The notes: generated from the sequence alone by a model not told the origin. Shown: positions 8,884 through 17,953, numbered from the stretch's first letter. The stretch: DNA of 64,000 bases from Oryzomicrobium sp. (GCF_021287045.1 NZ_JAJTBG010000008.1:1-64000); one strand, 5' to 3'. Numbers and translations: made by a program.

Positions 8884-9627
8884 TCAGGCGGCCGCCGAAG
8901 GCGGCACCATTCCGAGGGGTAGCTGGGGCAGCGGGGCGCGCAGGCCGCCGAGGAGGAAGGGCATCAGCCGCGCCTTGAGCTGGCGGGCCGCCTCGGCCTC
9001 CACGTCGGATTCGGACACCTCGAAGCCATCGATCAGGGAAAGCACGTCGGTCTCGGCGATGGCGTAGGACATGGCGCCGAGCATGAAGTGGAAGCGCCAG
9101 GCGATCTCTTCCCTGGGCACGTCGGGCAGGGCGCGGAAGAGTGCATCCTTGAAGCGGCCCATCACCTCGGCGTACTCGCCGGCAAAGAAGGTGCGGATGA
9201 AGGCGGCCGGCTCGGTCATGGTGCGGCCGAGCAGGCGCAGGAAGGTCATGCCGCCCAGGGCCGGCTCCTCGCCCATCTTGAGCAGGGTGCCGAAGAAGGC
9301 TTCGACGATCAGGGAGGGCTTGAGCGGCTTGCCGCCGGCTTCCGCCTCCAGGGCGTCGAGGACTTGCAGGCGCTCGGCGTTGAGCCAGGAGAGGCGGCGG
9401 CGGAACACTTCGCGCAGCAGGTCTTCCTTGGAGCCGAAGTGGTAATTGACCGCCGCCAGGTTCACCTGGGCCTCGCCGGTGATCATGCGCATCGAGGTGC
9501 CGTCGTAGCCGTGGGCCATGAACAGGCGTTCCGCCACGTCGAGGATGCGCTCGGCGGTATCGCTGCTCTGGGCGGCGGATTTGGCATCGGCGGAATTCGG
9601 GGTGGTCATCTTGGCTACGGCGCTCAT
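8884..9627 (-). CDS. TetR family regulator, PsrA/FadR-like
   Basis: The 247-residue product (ATG 9627; the frame extends upstream through the promoter) has an N-terminal TetR helix-turn-helix: TAERILDVAERLFMAHGYDG then MRMITGEAQVNLAAVNYHFGSK. The VNLAAVNYHFGSK recognition helix and the ligand domain with FLRLLGRTMTEP resemble PsrA of Pseudomonas, a repressor of beta-oxidation genes relieved by long-chain acyl ligands. The gene heads a same-strand run of beta-oxidation genes, and a PsrA-type palindrome lies in its own promoter (9653-9670). Autoregulation and control of the downstream cluster are inferred from this arrangement. Confidence 0.88.
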   Translation of the reverse strand: MSAVAKMTTPNSADAKSAAQSSDTAERILDVAERLFMAHGYDGTSMRMITGEAQVNLAAVNYHFGSKEDLLREVFRRRLSWLNAERLQVLDALEAEAGGKPLKPSLIVEAFFGTLLKMGEEPALGGMTFLRLLGRTMTEPAAFIRTFFAGEYAEVMGRFKDALFRALPDVPREEIAWRFHFMLGAMSYAIAETDVLSLIDGFEVSESDVEAEAARQLKARLMPFLLGGLRAPLPQLPLGMVPPSAAA

Positions 9628-9652
9628 GGGTTGCTGCGTGTCCTGGCTATGA

Positions 9653-9670
9653 TTCAAACGTTCGTTTAAA
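9653..9670. promoter_or_regulatory. PsrA/TetR-type operator upstream of the beta-oxidation cluster
   Basis: The palindrome TTCAAACGTTCGTTTAAA lies 26 bp before the TetR start codon. It fits the published PsrA motif G/C-AAAC-N2-4-GTTT-G/C in its CAAAC-N4-GTTT form. The only mismatch is the last base. No second copy was seen before fadE or fadL, which suggests one controlled promoter at the head of the cluster. Confidence 0.65.
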
Positions 9671-9729
9671 TCATAGGGAAGATTATTCCCCGCTGCAAGC
9701 ACCCGGCATCATTTTTCTTTTGCCCAACG

Positions 9730-9753
9730 AAAACGCCCCGCACAGGCGGGGCG
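9730..9753 (-). terminator. Rho-independent terminator of the response-regulator transcript
   Basis: CGCCCCGC (9734-9741) pairs with GCGGGGCG (9746-9753) around a 4-nt loop. On the minus strand it is followed by TTTT (9733-9730). It ends transcription of the gene at 9808-10602 and insulates the TetR promoter. Confidence 0.85.
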
Positions 9754-9807
9754 TCGGAGAAGGCTGGCAGCGGGACGGAACGCCCGCCGCCGCGCGAGTA
9801 CACCGCG

Positions 9808-10602
9808 TCAGGCGGCCATCACCTGTTCGATCAGGCGGCGCACGGTGGCCGGCTCGAAGGGCTTGTCGCACACCGCCGAGACGCCGGCCCGCTCCACCGC
9901 CGCGAGCCGGCCCTGGTCCTGCTCGCTGGTGACCATCAGCACCGGCACCGCGTTCTGCCAGCTCTGGGTGCGGATGTACTCGGTGAGGGCCTTGCCGTCC
10001 ATTTCCGGCATGTTGTAGTCGGTGACCACCAGGTCCACCATGGTCTCGGCCAACAGGCCGATGGCCTCGCGGCCGTTCTCGGCCTCCAGGATGCGCTCGA
10101 TGCCCAGGCTTTCGAGCATGCGGCGGATGTGGCGGCGGGCCATGGGGCTGTCGTCCACCAGCAGCACCCGCAGGGTTTCCACGTCAAGGCTCAACACCTC
10201 GTGGTGGGAGTCGAAACTGAGCACGGCGCGCAGGGCCCGGGCCAGGCGCTCGTCGTCGAAGGGTTTTTCCAGGATGCAGCAGGCGCCCGACTGACGCACC
10301 GGGTCCAGCACCTGGGGCCGGGTTTCGCTGGAAATCAGCACGAAGGGCACCGTCTCCAGCCCCTCCTCGGCCCGCATCGCCGCCACCAGGGCGGTGCCGG
10401 TGCCATCCGGCAGATAGAGGCTGCTCACCACCACCGTGGGCCGCGCCTCACGCAGGGCGGCCAGGGTGGCCTCTTGCGAGGCGAACACATCGACCCGGCT
10501 GGCGCCGGCCCGTTGCAGCATCTGCTCCACCAGGCGGGCCTGGGTCGCCGACGGCTCCACCAGATAAACGGAAACGCCGGCAAACGACGCAACCTGAACC
10601 AT
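9808..10602 (-). CDS. Response regulator with two receiver domains, the first degenerate
   Basis: 264 residues, two CheY-like receiver domains and no output domain. Domain 2 (about residues 145-264) is complete: acidic pair in VLLVDDSPMARRH, phospho-acceptor Asp195 in VVTDYNMPEMDG, and Lys in CDKPF. Domain 1 (about 9-128) keeps the fold and the Lys (LEKPF). It has Glu-Pro in place of the acidic pair (VYLVEPSAT) and Ser-Ser at 60-61 where the phosphorylated Asp should be (VVVSSLYLP), so it cannot be phosphorylated normally. A strong Shine-Dalgarno (GGAGGAG) precedes the start. The partner kinase is not evident nearby; the neighbouring genes are a TAXI protein upstream and the beta-oxidation cluster downstream. 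Confidence 0.88.
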   Translation of the reverse strand: MVQVASFAGVSVYLVEPSATQARLVEQMLQRAGASRVDVFASQEATLAALREARPTVVVSSLYLPDGTGTALVAAMRAEEGLETVPFVLISSETRPQVLDPVRQSGACCILEKPFDDERLARALRAVLSFDSHHEVLSLDVETLRVLLVDDSPMARRHIRRMLESLGIERILEAENGREAIGLLAETMVDLVVTDYNMPEMDGKALTEYIRTQSWQNAVPVLMVTSEQDQGRLAAVERAGVSAVCDKPFEPATVRRLIEQVMAA

Positions 10603-10658
10603 AAGCTCCTCCCTATTTATGTTTTAAGAATGTGGCGGCGAGGATAGCACGGCCCCTG

Positions 10659-12056
10659 TCAGGGCGCGGCTTGCCGGGCGCGGGCGTCCAGGTCGGCGCG
10701 TACCAGGGCGATGTGGGTGCGCAGGGTGTATTGCAGGTCGAGAAAGGTCAGGGGCAGGCGGCGGCGGAACGCCTGTTCCTCGATGCGCGCCAGGCGCTCC
10801 CGGTAGCTCGCCAGCCGGGCCGGATTGAAGCCGGTGCGGATGTCGCTTTCGAGGAACTTCAGTTCGCCGTAGAGGCGGAACACCCGGGAGCGCACCCGCC
10901 ACGTGTAGAGGGCCGGCGCCAGGCGGAACACCGGCAGCAGCAGGGCCAGGAAGGGGATCAAGAGCACCAGCAGACGGTCGGCCAGCACCGCCGCCCAGAA
11001 GGGCAGGTAGCGCTGCAACAGGGGCGGGCCGGATTTGTAGTAGCGCTCGGCCTGGGGCGCCAGGGGAAAGGTCTGCTCCCGGGGAGCGGGGAATTCGCCG
11101 CGCTTCTGGAAGAAGCCCGATTCCCGGTGCACCTCGCTGGCGGCTTCGAGGAACAGGCCGGCCAAGGCCGGATGGAGGTTCTCGTGGATTACCAGGTTGG
11201 CGGTGGGGGCGAGCAGCACCACGTCCTGGGCCGGGTAGTCGCGCACTAGGTCCACCGCCCCCCGGGGCAGGACGATGCGCGACAGGAAGGGAAAGCGCCG
11301 GGTGTAGGCATCGGCCTGGACGAAGCTCATCAGGGCCACGCCTGGGGTGCGCAGCAGGTCCTGGACCATGGGCGCCTCTGGCCCGGCGATCAGGAAGGCC
11401 ACGTCCAGCCGCCCCTGCACCAGGGCTTCGGCCGCTTTCAGCCCGCCCAGGTCGGACAGGTGCGCCGCCACCCGGTTGGCGTCGAGCAATTGTTCGGCCG
11501 GGGGGCGCACGCCGCTGCCCGCACCACCGATGGCGACCCGCTTGCCGGCCAGCTGGGTGAGCCGGGTCAGGGGACCGCCGGGAAAGGCCGCCGGCCGGTA
11601 GAACACCCACAAGGGCTCGTAGTACATGGCGCCGAGGGACAGCAGGGGTGCCGCTTCGCTTTCCGACGAATCCTCGGAAACGCTGCCCGGCGTCGGCAAG
11701 ATGCCGCCCTGGACGAAGCCGATCTTGGCCGGATCGTCCGGGTCCAGCAGCCGGGCCAGGTTGTCGGCGGAACCGGCGGTCTCGCGCACCTCCACGGCGA
11801 TGCCGTTGCGCGCCAGGATGGCCGCGTAGCGCTTGGCAAAGCCGTAGTAGGCCCCGCTCTGGGCCCCGGCGGCGAACACCACATGGCGCGGCGGCGCCGG
11901 CTTGACGTAGTGGAAGGCGATGACGAAGCCGGCCAGCACCAGCAGGATCCAGGGCCAGAAGGTGGCCACCAGGTCCCGCCCGCTGGCGATCAGGGCGAAG
12001 CGGCGGCGCGGCTCGGGCGGCGGCAGGTCCGGCGTGGGAGTGGGCGTCGGAGTCAT
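10659..12056 (-). CDS. Membrane-anchored TAXI family solute-binding protein (orphan)
   Basis: 465 residues. After a Pro/Thr-rich N-terminus there is one transmembrane helix (about 34-50, FWPWILLVLAGFVIAFHYV), then a TAXI-type periplasmic binding domain: VVFAAGAQSGAYYGFAKRYAAIL, RETAGSADNLARL, VAIGGAGSGVRPPAEQLL. A second hydrophobic segment (ADRLLVLLIPFLALLLPVF) precedes a C-terminal part rich in Arg and Leu that should be cytoplasmic. The usual TAXI protein is a free periplasmic subunit of a TRAP transporter; this one is tethered by two helices and has no permease gene beside it. That points to a sensor or accessory role more than transport. Confidence 0.8.
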   Translation of the reverse strand: MTPTPTPTPDLPPPEPRRRFALIASGRDLVATFWPWILLVLAGFVIAFHYVKPAPPRHVVFAAGAQSGAYYGFAKRYAAILARNGIAVEVRETAGSADNLARLLDPDDPAKIGFVQGGILPTPGSVSEDSSESEAAPLLSLGAMYYEPLWVFYRPAAFPGGPLTRLTQLAGKRVAIGGAGSGVRPPAEQLLDANRVAAHLSDLGGLKAAEALVQGRLDVAFLIAGPEAPMVQDLLRTPGVALMSFVQADAYTRRFPFLSRIVLPRGAVDLVRDYPAQDVVLLAPTANLVIHENLHPALAGLFLEAASEVHRESGFFQKRGEFPAPREQTFPLAPQAERYYKSGPPLLQRYLPFWAAVLADRLLVLLIPFLALLLPVFRLAPALYTWRVRSRVFRLYGELKFLESDIRTGFNPARLASYRERLARIEEQAFRRRLPLTFLDLQYTLRTHIALVRADLDARARQAAP

Positions 12057-12274
12057 GGGGAGTCAGCAGAACGGAAAAGGCATGCGCCGGAAAGCCGCTA
12101 CTGGCGCGGGGTTTCAACCATGCCCTCTGGAAAGCCTCGTGGAATCTGGCGGCGCGGGCGTGCATCGCGGAGAAGCCCGCCCAGCCTGGGGTTTGGCGCC
12201 GGGCATGAGGGCAGCACATCCCCCCGGATCGAACGAGGCCGCTGCGCGGCCCGGGGGATCGGAGGATCAGGGAG

Positions 12275-13252
12275 TCAGGGGATCAGCACGGTGGAGCCGA
12301 CCGTCTTGCGCGCCTCCAGGTCGCGGTGGGCCTGGGCGGCATCCTTCAAGGCATAGGTCTGCTTGACCTCGATCTTCACCTTGCCCGACAGCACCACGTC
12401 GAACAGCTCGGCGGCCAGGGGTTCCAGGTCGGCGCGCTTGCCGGTGTAGTCGGCCAGCTTGGGCCGGGTGAAGAACAGGGAGCCCCGGTTGGTCAGCTCG
12501 ATCGGTTCAAAGGCCGGCACCGAGCCGGAGGCGTTGCCGAAGCTGACCATCATGCCCAGGGGGCGCAGGCTGTCCAGGGAGGCCTGGAAGGTGTCCTTGC
12601 CCACCCCGTCGTAAACCACCGCCACGCCTTCGCCGCCGGTCAGCTCGCGCACCCGGGGTGCCACCGCCTCCTTGGAATACAGGATCACGTGATCGGCGCC
12701 GTGGGCCTTGGCCAGGGCCGCCTTCTCGTCGGTGGACACGGTGCCGATCACCGTGGCGCCCAGGGCCTTGGCCCACTGGCAGGCGATCAGCCCTACCCCG
12801 CCGGCGGCAGCGTGGATCAGCACGGTATCCCCGGGCTTGACCCGGTAGGTGCGGCGCAGCAGGTAGGCGGTGGTCAGCCCCTGGAGCATCATCGCCGCCC
12901 CGGTCTCGAAAGAAAGGGCGTCCGGCAGGCGCACCAGCCGGTCGGCGGGGATCAGGCGTACCTCGGAATAGCCGCCCAGGGGGCCGCCGGCGTAGGCTAC
13001 CCGGTCGCCGATCTTGAGGTGGTGCACACCGTCGCCCACCGCCTCCACCGCCCCGGCGCCCTCCAGGCCGATGCCGGAAGGCAGGGGCACCGGGTAGAGG
13101 CCGGTGCGGTGGTAGGTATCGATGTAATTGAGGCCGCAGGCGTGGTGGCGCAGGCGCACCTGGCCCGGTGCCGGAGCGCCGACATCGACGGTTTCCCATT
13201 GCAGGACGTCGGGGCCGCCGGTCTGGTGGAAGCGAATAGCGTGGGTAGTCAT
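12275..13252 (-). CDS. qor: NADPH:quinone oxidoreductase (zinc-independent MDR family)
   Basis: The 325-residue product matches quinone oxidoreductase in length and order: MTTHAIRFHQTGGPDVLQW at the start, GLNYIDTYHRTGLYP, then the NADPH-binding AAAGGVGLIACQWAKALGA (about residues 149-167) and the terminal RKTVGSTVLIP. The Cys/His zinc ligands of alcohol dehydrogenases are absent, as in the Qor group. It reduces quinones or alkenals with NADPH in the cytoplasm. It lies between an alpha/beta hydrolase gene upstream and the orphan TAXI gene downstream, all on the minus strand. The 218-bp gap before the TAXI gene shows no clear signal. Confidence 0.9.
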   Translation of the reverse strand: MTTHAIRFHQTGGPDVLQWETVDVGAPAPGQVRLRHHACGLNYIDTYHRTGLYPVPLPSGIGLEGAGAVEAVGDGVHHLKIGDRVAYAGGPLGGYSEVRLIPADRLVRLPDALSFETGAAMMLQGLTTAYLLRRTYRVKPGDTVLIHAAAGGVGLIACQWAKALGATVIGTVSTDEKAALAKAHGADHVILYSKEAVAPRVRELTGGEGVAVVYDGVGKDTFQASLDSLRPLGMMVSFGNASGSVPAFEPIELTNRGSLFFTRPKLADYTGKRADLEPLAAELFDVVLSGKVKIEVKQTYALKDAAQAHRDLEARKTVGSTVLIP

Positions 13253-13315
13253 GGGGAGGCTCCTGGGTTGGGGCCGCCGGACGGGCGGCGCTGTTGTTAT
13301 AACCGGGACAGGCCG

Positions 13316-14116
13316 CTAGACCGGCGGCTCGGCAAGAAAGGCGTGCAGCAGTTGGGTGAAATGGTCGGGACGACACAGGTTCGACAGGTGGGCCGCCCCT
13401 TCGATCACTTCCAGCCGGGCCACGGGGATGGCGGCGGCGATGGCCTCGGCCATGGCCGGCGGCGTGCCCGCGTCCCGGTCGCCGACCACCACCAGGGCGG
13501 GGCAGCGGATCAGGGGCAGGCGGCCCTTCAGGGTGGGCTCGGCGGCCATGCCGGCGATGGCGTGACAGCAGCCGGCGTAGCCGGCCACCGGGGTGGCGGC
13601 GATGATCGAACCGACCCGCTCCACCAGGGCCGGGCGCTCCTGCCGTACTTCAGCAGTGAACCAGCGCTCCAGGGTGGCCGCCACCAGAGGGGCGACGCCG
13701 CCCTCTTCCACCTGCCGGATGCGCGCCGGCCAGGCCGCCTGGGCCTCGTCCGGATAGGCGGCGGTGGTATCGGCCAGCACCAGCCGGGCGGCCTTAGCGG
13801 GATGGCGCAGGGCCAGGGTCATGGCCACCATGCCGCCGAGGGAGATGCCGACGATGGTGGCGGAAGGGATGAACAGGGCGTGCATGAGGGCCGCCACGTC
13901 GTCGGCCAGGCACTCCAGGGTATAGGGCCCCGGGGGCGCCTCGCTGCCGCCGTGACCGCGCAGGTCCACCGCGACGCAGGTGTGGGTGGCGCGCAGCATC
14001 TCGATCTGGGGCGCCCAGATGGTGTGGTCGGCGCCCAGGGAATGGAGAAAGACCACCGGAGGGCCGTCGCCGCGGTGGTCGTAGGCCAGCTTGATGCCGT
14101 TGACGGAAATTTCCAT
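13316..14116 (-). CDS. Alpha/beta hydrolase, 3-oxoadipate enol-lactonase-like
   Basis: 266 residues. The oxyanion region is VVFLHSLGADHTIW. The nucleophile elbow is GISLGG (Ser about residue 93), the acid is in VVVGDRDAGTP, and the His is in EGAAHLSNLCRP. Overall order and length resemble PcaD, which opens 3-oxoadipate enol-lactone in the protocatechuate/catechol pathway. No other pca genes are nearby, so the substrate is open; a general esterase is possible. Confidence 0.75.
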   Translation of the reverse strand: MEISVNGIKLAYDHRGDGPPVVFLHSLGADHTIWAPQIEMLRATHTCVAVDLRGHGGSEAPPGPYTLECLADDVAALMHALFIPSATIVGISLGGMVAMTLALRHPAKAARLVLADTTAAYPDEAQAAWPARIRQVEEGGVAPLVAATLERWFTAEVRQERPALVERVGSIIAATPVAGYAGCCHAIAGMAAEPTLKGRLPLIRCPALVVVGDRDAGTPPAMAEAIAAAIPVARLEVIEGAAHLSNLCRPDHFTQLLHAFLAEPPV

Positions 14117-14241
14117 GGGACGGGCAGAAGGAGTTGGCGGCGCGGGCTACGACTATAGCGCCAGCCCCGGGGCGCTCCAAGCCCGGCCGGCGGCAGGCCC
14201 CATGGCCCCATGGCCCCACGGCGCCCTGACCGGCTGCCGGC

Positions 14242-15645
14242 TCAGGCCCCGGGCAGTTCGATGCCCTTGAGGCGGCGGTACAGGGTGACGGCGTAGGAGT
14301 CGGTCATGCCCGAGACGAAATCCACCACCTTGAGCAGGCGCAGGTAGGGGTCTTCGTCCGGCTGGCCGTCCTTGCCGAGGAACTGGGCCGGCAGCAGGGT
14401 CAGCACCACCCGGCTGCGGGTAGTGGGCTTGGGCCCGCCCGCCAGCTGGACAGCCTTTTCCTCGACGGCGGCGACGAAGCAATCCAGCAGGCCGGCCAGC
14501 ACCTCGCAGCCGGCCGCTTCCACTTCCATGGCGGCGCGGCAGACGTAGATCTTCTCGTAGGAGATGCGCTCGATCTCGTCCAGGGCCTCCTTGACCCGGG
14601 AATGGGCGAGCAGCTCGTCGTCCCAAGCGCCATCCACGATGGCCGCCTCGTTCTCCAGGAAACAGGCGCCGGCCTCTTCCACCAGGCGGCCGATGGCCTT
14701 GGCGCGCAGGTATTCGATGCGCTCCTTGGGCTCGCGGATGTGGGCCAGGCGGCTGGCCCGGTCCGGCCCACCGGCCACGGTGAGCAGCAGGGATTCGGCG
14801 GTGTCGTAGGTGATCACGCCGAGGCGGGCGGCGTCCTCGAAATCCACCACCCGGTAGCAGATGTCGTCTGCCGCCTCCACCAGGAAGGCCAGGGGATGGC
14901 GCCGCCACGCCCCGGGCGCCTCGTCCCGGGCCACCAGGCCGACGGCTTCGGCGGCTTCGGCGAAGAAGCTGGCGTCGGCCTGGAAGTAGCCGAACTTCTT
15001 GGCGCTGCGCCCGGTCAGGGGCTGCTCGGTCCACGACGGGCAGGGGTACTTGGCGAAGGAGGCCGCCACCGCCGCGGTGAGCTGCAAGCCCCCCGGATTG
15101 GACGGGCTCTGCAACTGGGCGAGCAGACGGAAGCCCTGGGCATTGCCCTCGTAGCGCTCGAAGTCGGCGCGCTGGGCGCCGGTCAGGCCGTGCTTTTCGA
15201 ACAGGCCCGAAGCGCAGAACCAGTCGCGGATGGCGTCCTCCCCGGCGTGGCCGAAGGGCGGGTTGCCGATGTCGTGGGCCAGGCAGGCCGAAGCCACCAC
15301 GGCGCCGAAGTCGGAGGCGTGCAGCTGGTCCTGCAACTGGTGGCGCTGCACCAGGATGCGCCCCACCGCCGTGCCCAGGCTGCGCCCGACGCAGCTCGCC
15401 TCCAGGCTGTGGGTCAGGCGGTTGCGCACGTAGTCGCTCTGGGCCAGGGGAAAGACCTGGGTCTTGTCCTTCATGCGCCGGAAGGCGGCGGAAAAGACGA
15501 TGCGGTCGTAGTCCTGCTGAAAGGCGGTGCGATCCGGCTCGCCCCGGTGGGTGGCGCCGGCGGTGCCGATGCGCTGCACCGAAAGCAGCTTCAGCCAGCG
15601 CTGCGGCAGGTTGGACGGGGCGTCGTCGGGCAGGAGCAGGGGCAT
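14242..15645 (-). CDS. dgt: dGTP triphosphohydrolase-like protein (HD domain)
   Basis: The 467-residue protein has the HD phosphohydrolase motifs in order: R-x-A-F-x-x-D-x-D-R-I-V-F at about 38-51, RLTHSLEAS (His ligand), CLAHDIGNPPFGHAGEDAI (the HD pair), and a later metal Asp in VEAADDICYRVVDFEDA. Such enzymes hydrolyse dGTP to deoxyguanosine and tripolyphosphate and influence dNTP pools. It starts 37 bp after the helicase gene on the same strand, so the two DNA-metabolism genes are probably cotranscribed. Confidence 0.88.
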   Translation of the reverse strand: MPLLLPDDAPSNLPQRWLKLLSVQRIGTAGATHRGEPDRTAFQQDYDRIVFSAAFRRMKDKTQVFPLAQSDYVRNRLTHSLEASCVGRSLGTAVGRILVQRHQLQDQLHASDFGAVVASACLAHDIGNPPFGHAGEDAIRDWFCASGLFEKHGLTGAQRADFERYEGNAQGFRLLAQLQSPSNPGGLQLTAAVAASFAKYPCPSWTEQPLTGRSAKKFGYFQADASFFAEAAEAVGLVARDEAPGAWRRHPLAFLVEAADDICYRVVDFEDAARLGVITYDTAESLLLTVAGGPDRASRLAHIREPKERIEYLRAKAIGRLVEEAGACFLENEAAIVDGAWDDELLAHSRVKEALDEIERISYEKIYVCRAAMEVEAAGCEVLAGLLDCFVAAVEEKAVQLAGGPKPTTRSRVVLTLLPAQFLGKDGQPDEDPYLRLLKVVDFVSGMTDSYAVTLYRRLKGIELPGA

Positions 15646-15682
15646 GGCGGATTCCGGGAAGAAGGACGGGAAACGGGGAGAC

Positions 15683-17953
15683 TTAGACGGGATCGAGCTT
15701 GGCGTATTCCAGGGCCAGCCACTTCACCCCGGCACCGCTGAAATTGACCTGGACCCGGGCGTCGCTGCCCCGGCCTTCGGCGGCGACGATGACCCCGGTG
15801 CCGAACTTGGCGTGCTTGACGCTCTGGCCGATGCGAAGGCCCTTGCCCACGCCCGCATCGCCGGCCGGCGCTGCCGCGGCCCGGGCTTCGCTGCGGGGCA
15901 GGCTGGCGTTCCAGCGGGACTGGGAAGAGGCCCCCCAGCCCGGGTAGGCGGTTTCCCGGGAGGCGACGCTGTTGACCCGGGCGAGCAGCTCTTCCGGCAG
16001 TTCCTCCAGAAACTTGGAGGGCAGGCAGTAGCGGGTCTGGCCGTGCAGCATGCGGGTCTGGGCGTGGGCCAGGTAGAGGCGCTTGCGCGCCCGGGTGATG
16101 GCCACGTACATCAGGCGACGCTCTTCTTCCAGGCCGCCCTCTTCCATCACCGCGTTCTCGTGGGGGAACAGGCCCTGCTCCAGGCCGGAGATGAACACCA
16201 CGTCGAACTCCAGGCCCTTGGCGGCGTGCACCGTCATCAGTTGCACCGCCTCTTCTTCCGCCCCGGCCTGATGGTCGCCGGCTTCCAGGCTGGCGTGCTG
16301 GAGGAAGGCGGCCAGCACCGCCCCCAGGTCGTCGCCATTGACCGGCGTGCCGTCCAGAGTGATTTCACCGCCGGCAAATTCCCGGGCGAAGTTGGCGGCG
16401 GCGTTGATCAGTTCGTCCAGGTTCTCCAGCCGGTCCTGGCCTTCCTTTTCGCCCAGGTAGTGCTGGCGCAGGGTGGACCGTTCGATGACGTGCTCCACCG
16501 CCTCGGGCAGGGGCAGGCTGGCGGTTTCCTGGCGCAGGGTCTCCACCAGGCGGATGAAGGCGGCCACCGCGGTGCCGGCCTTGCCGGTGAGGCTGGCGGC
16601 GGCGTTGTACAGACTGGAATTGGCGGTATGGGCGGCGGCCTGGAGGGCTTCCAGGGAGCGGGCGCCGATGCCCCGGGTGGGGAAGTTCACCACCCGCATG
16701 AAGGCGGTGTCGTCGTCCGGGTTGGCGATCAGGCGCAGATAGGCCAGGGCGTGCTTCACCTCCTGCCGCTCGAAGAAGCGCAGCCCGCCATAGACCCGGT
16801 AGGGCACGCCGTGGCTGAACAGCTCATGCTCCAGCACCCGGGACTGGGCGTTGGAACGGTAGAGCAGGGCGACCTGGCTGCGCTCGGTGCCGTCCCGCAC
16901 CAGTTCGCGGATCTCGTCCACGATGAAGCGGGCTTCGTCCAGGTCGGACATGCCCTCGTACACCCGGATCGGCTCGCCGGCACCGGCGTCGGTCCACAGG
17001 GTCTTGCCCAGGCGTTCCCGGTTGCGGGCGATGAGGGCGTTGGCGGCGTCCAGGATGTTGCCGTGGGAGCGGTAGTTCTGCTCCAGGCGGATTACCGTCT
17101 CCTTGGCGAAGTCGCGCTCGAACTCGCGCATGTTGCCCACTTCGGCGCCGCGGAAGGCGTAGATCGACTGGTCGTCGTCGCCCACGGCGAACACCGCCGC
17201 CGGCGGGGCGTCGGTGGCCCGCTGCTCGAAGCCGGCCATCAGCTTCAGCCAGGCATATTGAAGCCGGTTGGTGTCCTGGAACTCGTCCACCAGGATGTGG
17301 CGGAAGCGGGACTGGTAGTGGGCGCGTAAAGGCTCGTTGCGCGACAGCAGCTCGAAGCAGCGCAGCAGCAGCTCGGCGAAGTCCACCACCCCCTCGCGCT
17401 GGCACTGGGCTTCGTACTCGGCGTAGAGGGCGACGCGGCGCCGGGTGTAGTCGTCCCAGGCCTCGGCCTGGGCGGCGCGGATGCCTTGTTCCTTGTGGCC
17501 GTTGATGAAGTGCATCAGCTCCCGGGGCGGGAATTTCTCGTCGTCCACGTTGAGGTTCTTCAACAGCCGCTTGATCGCCGAAAGCTGGTCCGCCGTGTCC
17601 AGGATCTGGAACAGCTGAGGCAGGCTGGCGTCCTTGTAGTGGGCGCGCAGCAGCCGGTTGCACAGGCCGTGGAAGGTGCCGATCCACATCCCCCGCGGGT
17701 TCACCGGGATCATCGCCCCCAGGCGGGTGACCATTTCCTTGGCCGCCTTGTTGGTGAAAGTCACCGCCAAAATGCCGTGGGGGCTGACCTGGTGGGTGGC
17801 GATCAGCCAGGCGATGCGGGTGGTGAGCACCCGGGTCTTGCCCGAACCGGCCCCGGCCAGGATCAGGGCCGACTGGGCCGGCAGGGTGACGGCCTGGTAC
17901 TGGGGCGGGTTGAGGTTGGCGAGCAAGCCGGATTCGGGAACGGAAAGGGTCAT
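15683..17953 (-). CDS. uvrD: UvrD/Rep-type SF1A DNA helicase
   Basis: 756 residues from ATG 17953. All superfamily 1A motifs are visible: Q motif LNPPQYQAV, Walker A AGAGSGKT (33-40), motif Ia TFTNKAAKEM, Walker B DEFQDTN, motif III GDDDQSIYAFRGA, motif IV EQNYRS, motif V TVHAAKGLEFDVVF and motif VI YVAITRARKRLYLAHA. The length (E. coli UvrD 720, Rep 673) and the C-terminal linker ending in a Tudor-like segment (GIVVAAEGRG...VNFSGAGVKWL) favour UvrD over Rep. The Tudor-like domain in UvrD contacts RNA polymerase. It unwinds DNA 3'-5' in repair and replication. Confidence 0.92.
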   Translation of the reverse strand: MTLSVPESGLLANLNPPQYQAVTLPAQSALILAGAGSGKTRVLTTRIAWLIATHQVSPHGILAVTFTNKAAKEMVTRLGAMIPVNPRGMWIGTFHGLCNRLLRAHYKDASLPQLFQILDTADQLSAIKRLLKNLNVDDEKFPPRELMHFINGHKEQGIRAAQAEAWDDYTRRRVALYAEYEAQCQREGVVDFAELLLRCFELLSRNEPLRAHYQSRFRHILVDEFQDTNRLQYAWLKLMAGFEQRATDAPPAAVFAVGDDDQSIYAFRGAEVGNMREFERDFAKETVIRLEQNYRSHGNILDAANALIARNRERLGKTLWTDAGAGEPIRVYEGMSDLDEARFIVDEIRELVRDGTERSQVALLYRSNAQSRVLEHELFSHGVPYRVYGGLRFFERQEVKHALAYLRLIANPDDDTAFMRVVNFPTRGIGARSLEALQAAAHTANSSLYNAAASLTGKAGTAVAAFIRLVETLRQETASLPLPEAVEHVIERSTLRQHYLGEKEGQDRLENLDELINAAANFAREFAGGEITLDGTPVNGDDLGAVLAAFLQHASLEAGDHQAGAEEEAVQLMTVHAAKGLEFDVVFISGLEQGLFPHENAVMEEGGLEEERRLMYVAITRARKRLYLAHAQTRMLHGQTRYCLPSKFLEELPEELLARVNSVASRETAYPGWGASSQSRWNASLPRSEARAAAAPAGDAGVGKGLRIGQSVKHAKFGTGVIVAAEGRGSDARVQVNFSGAGVKWLALEYAKLDPV

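Noticed and set aside
14199-14222. Tandem CCCCATGG-type repeat near the dgt stop
   Set aside because: Only about three short imperfect units; too small to be more than chance in GC-rich DNA.
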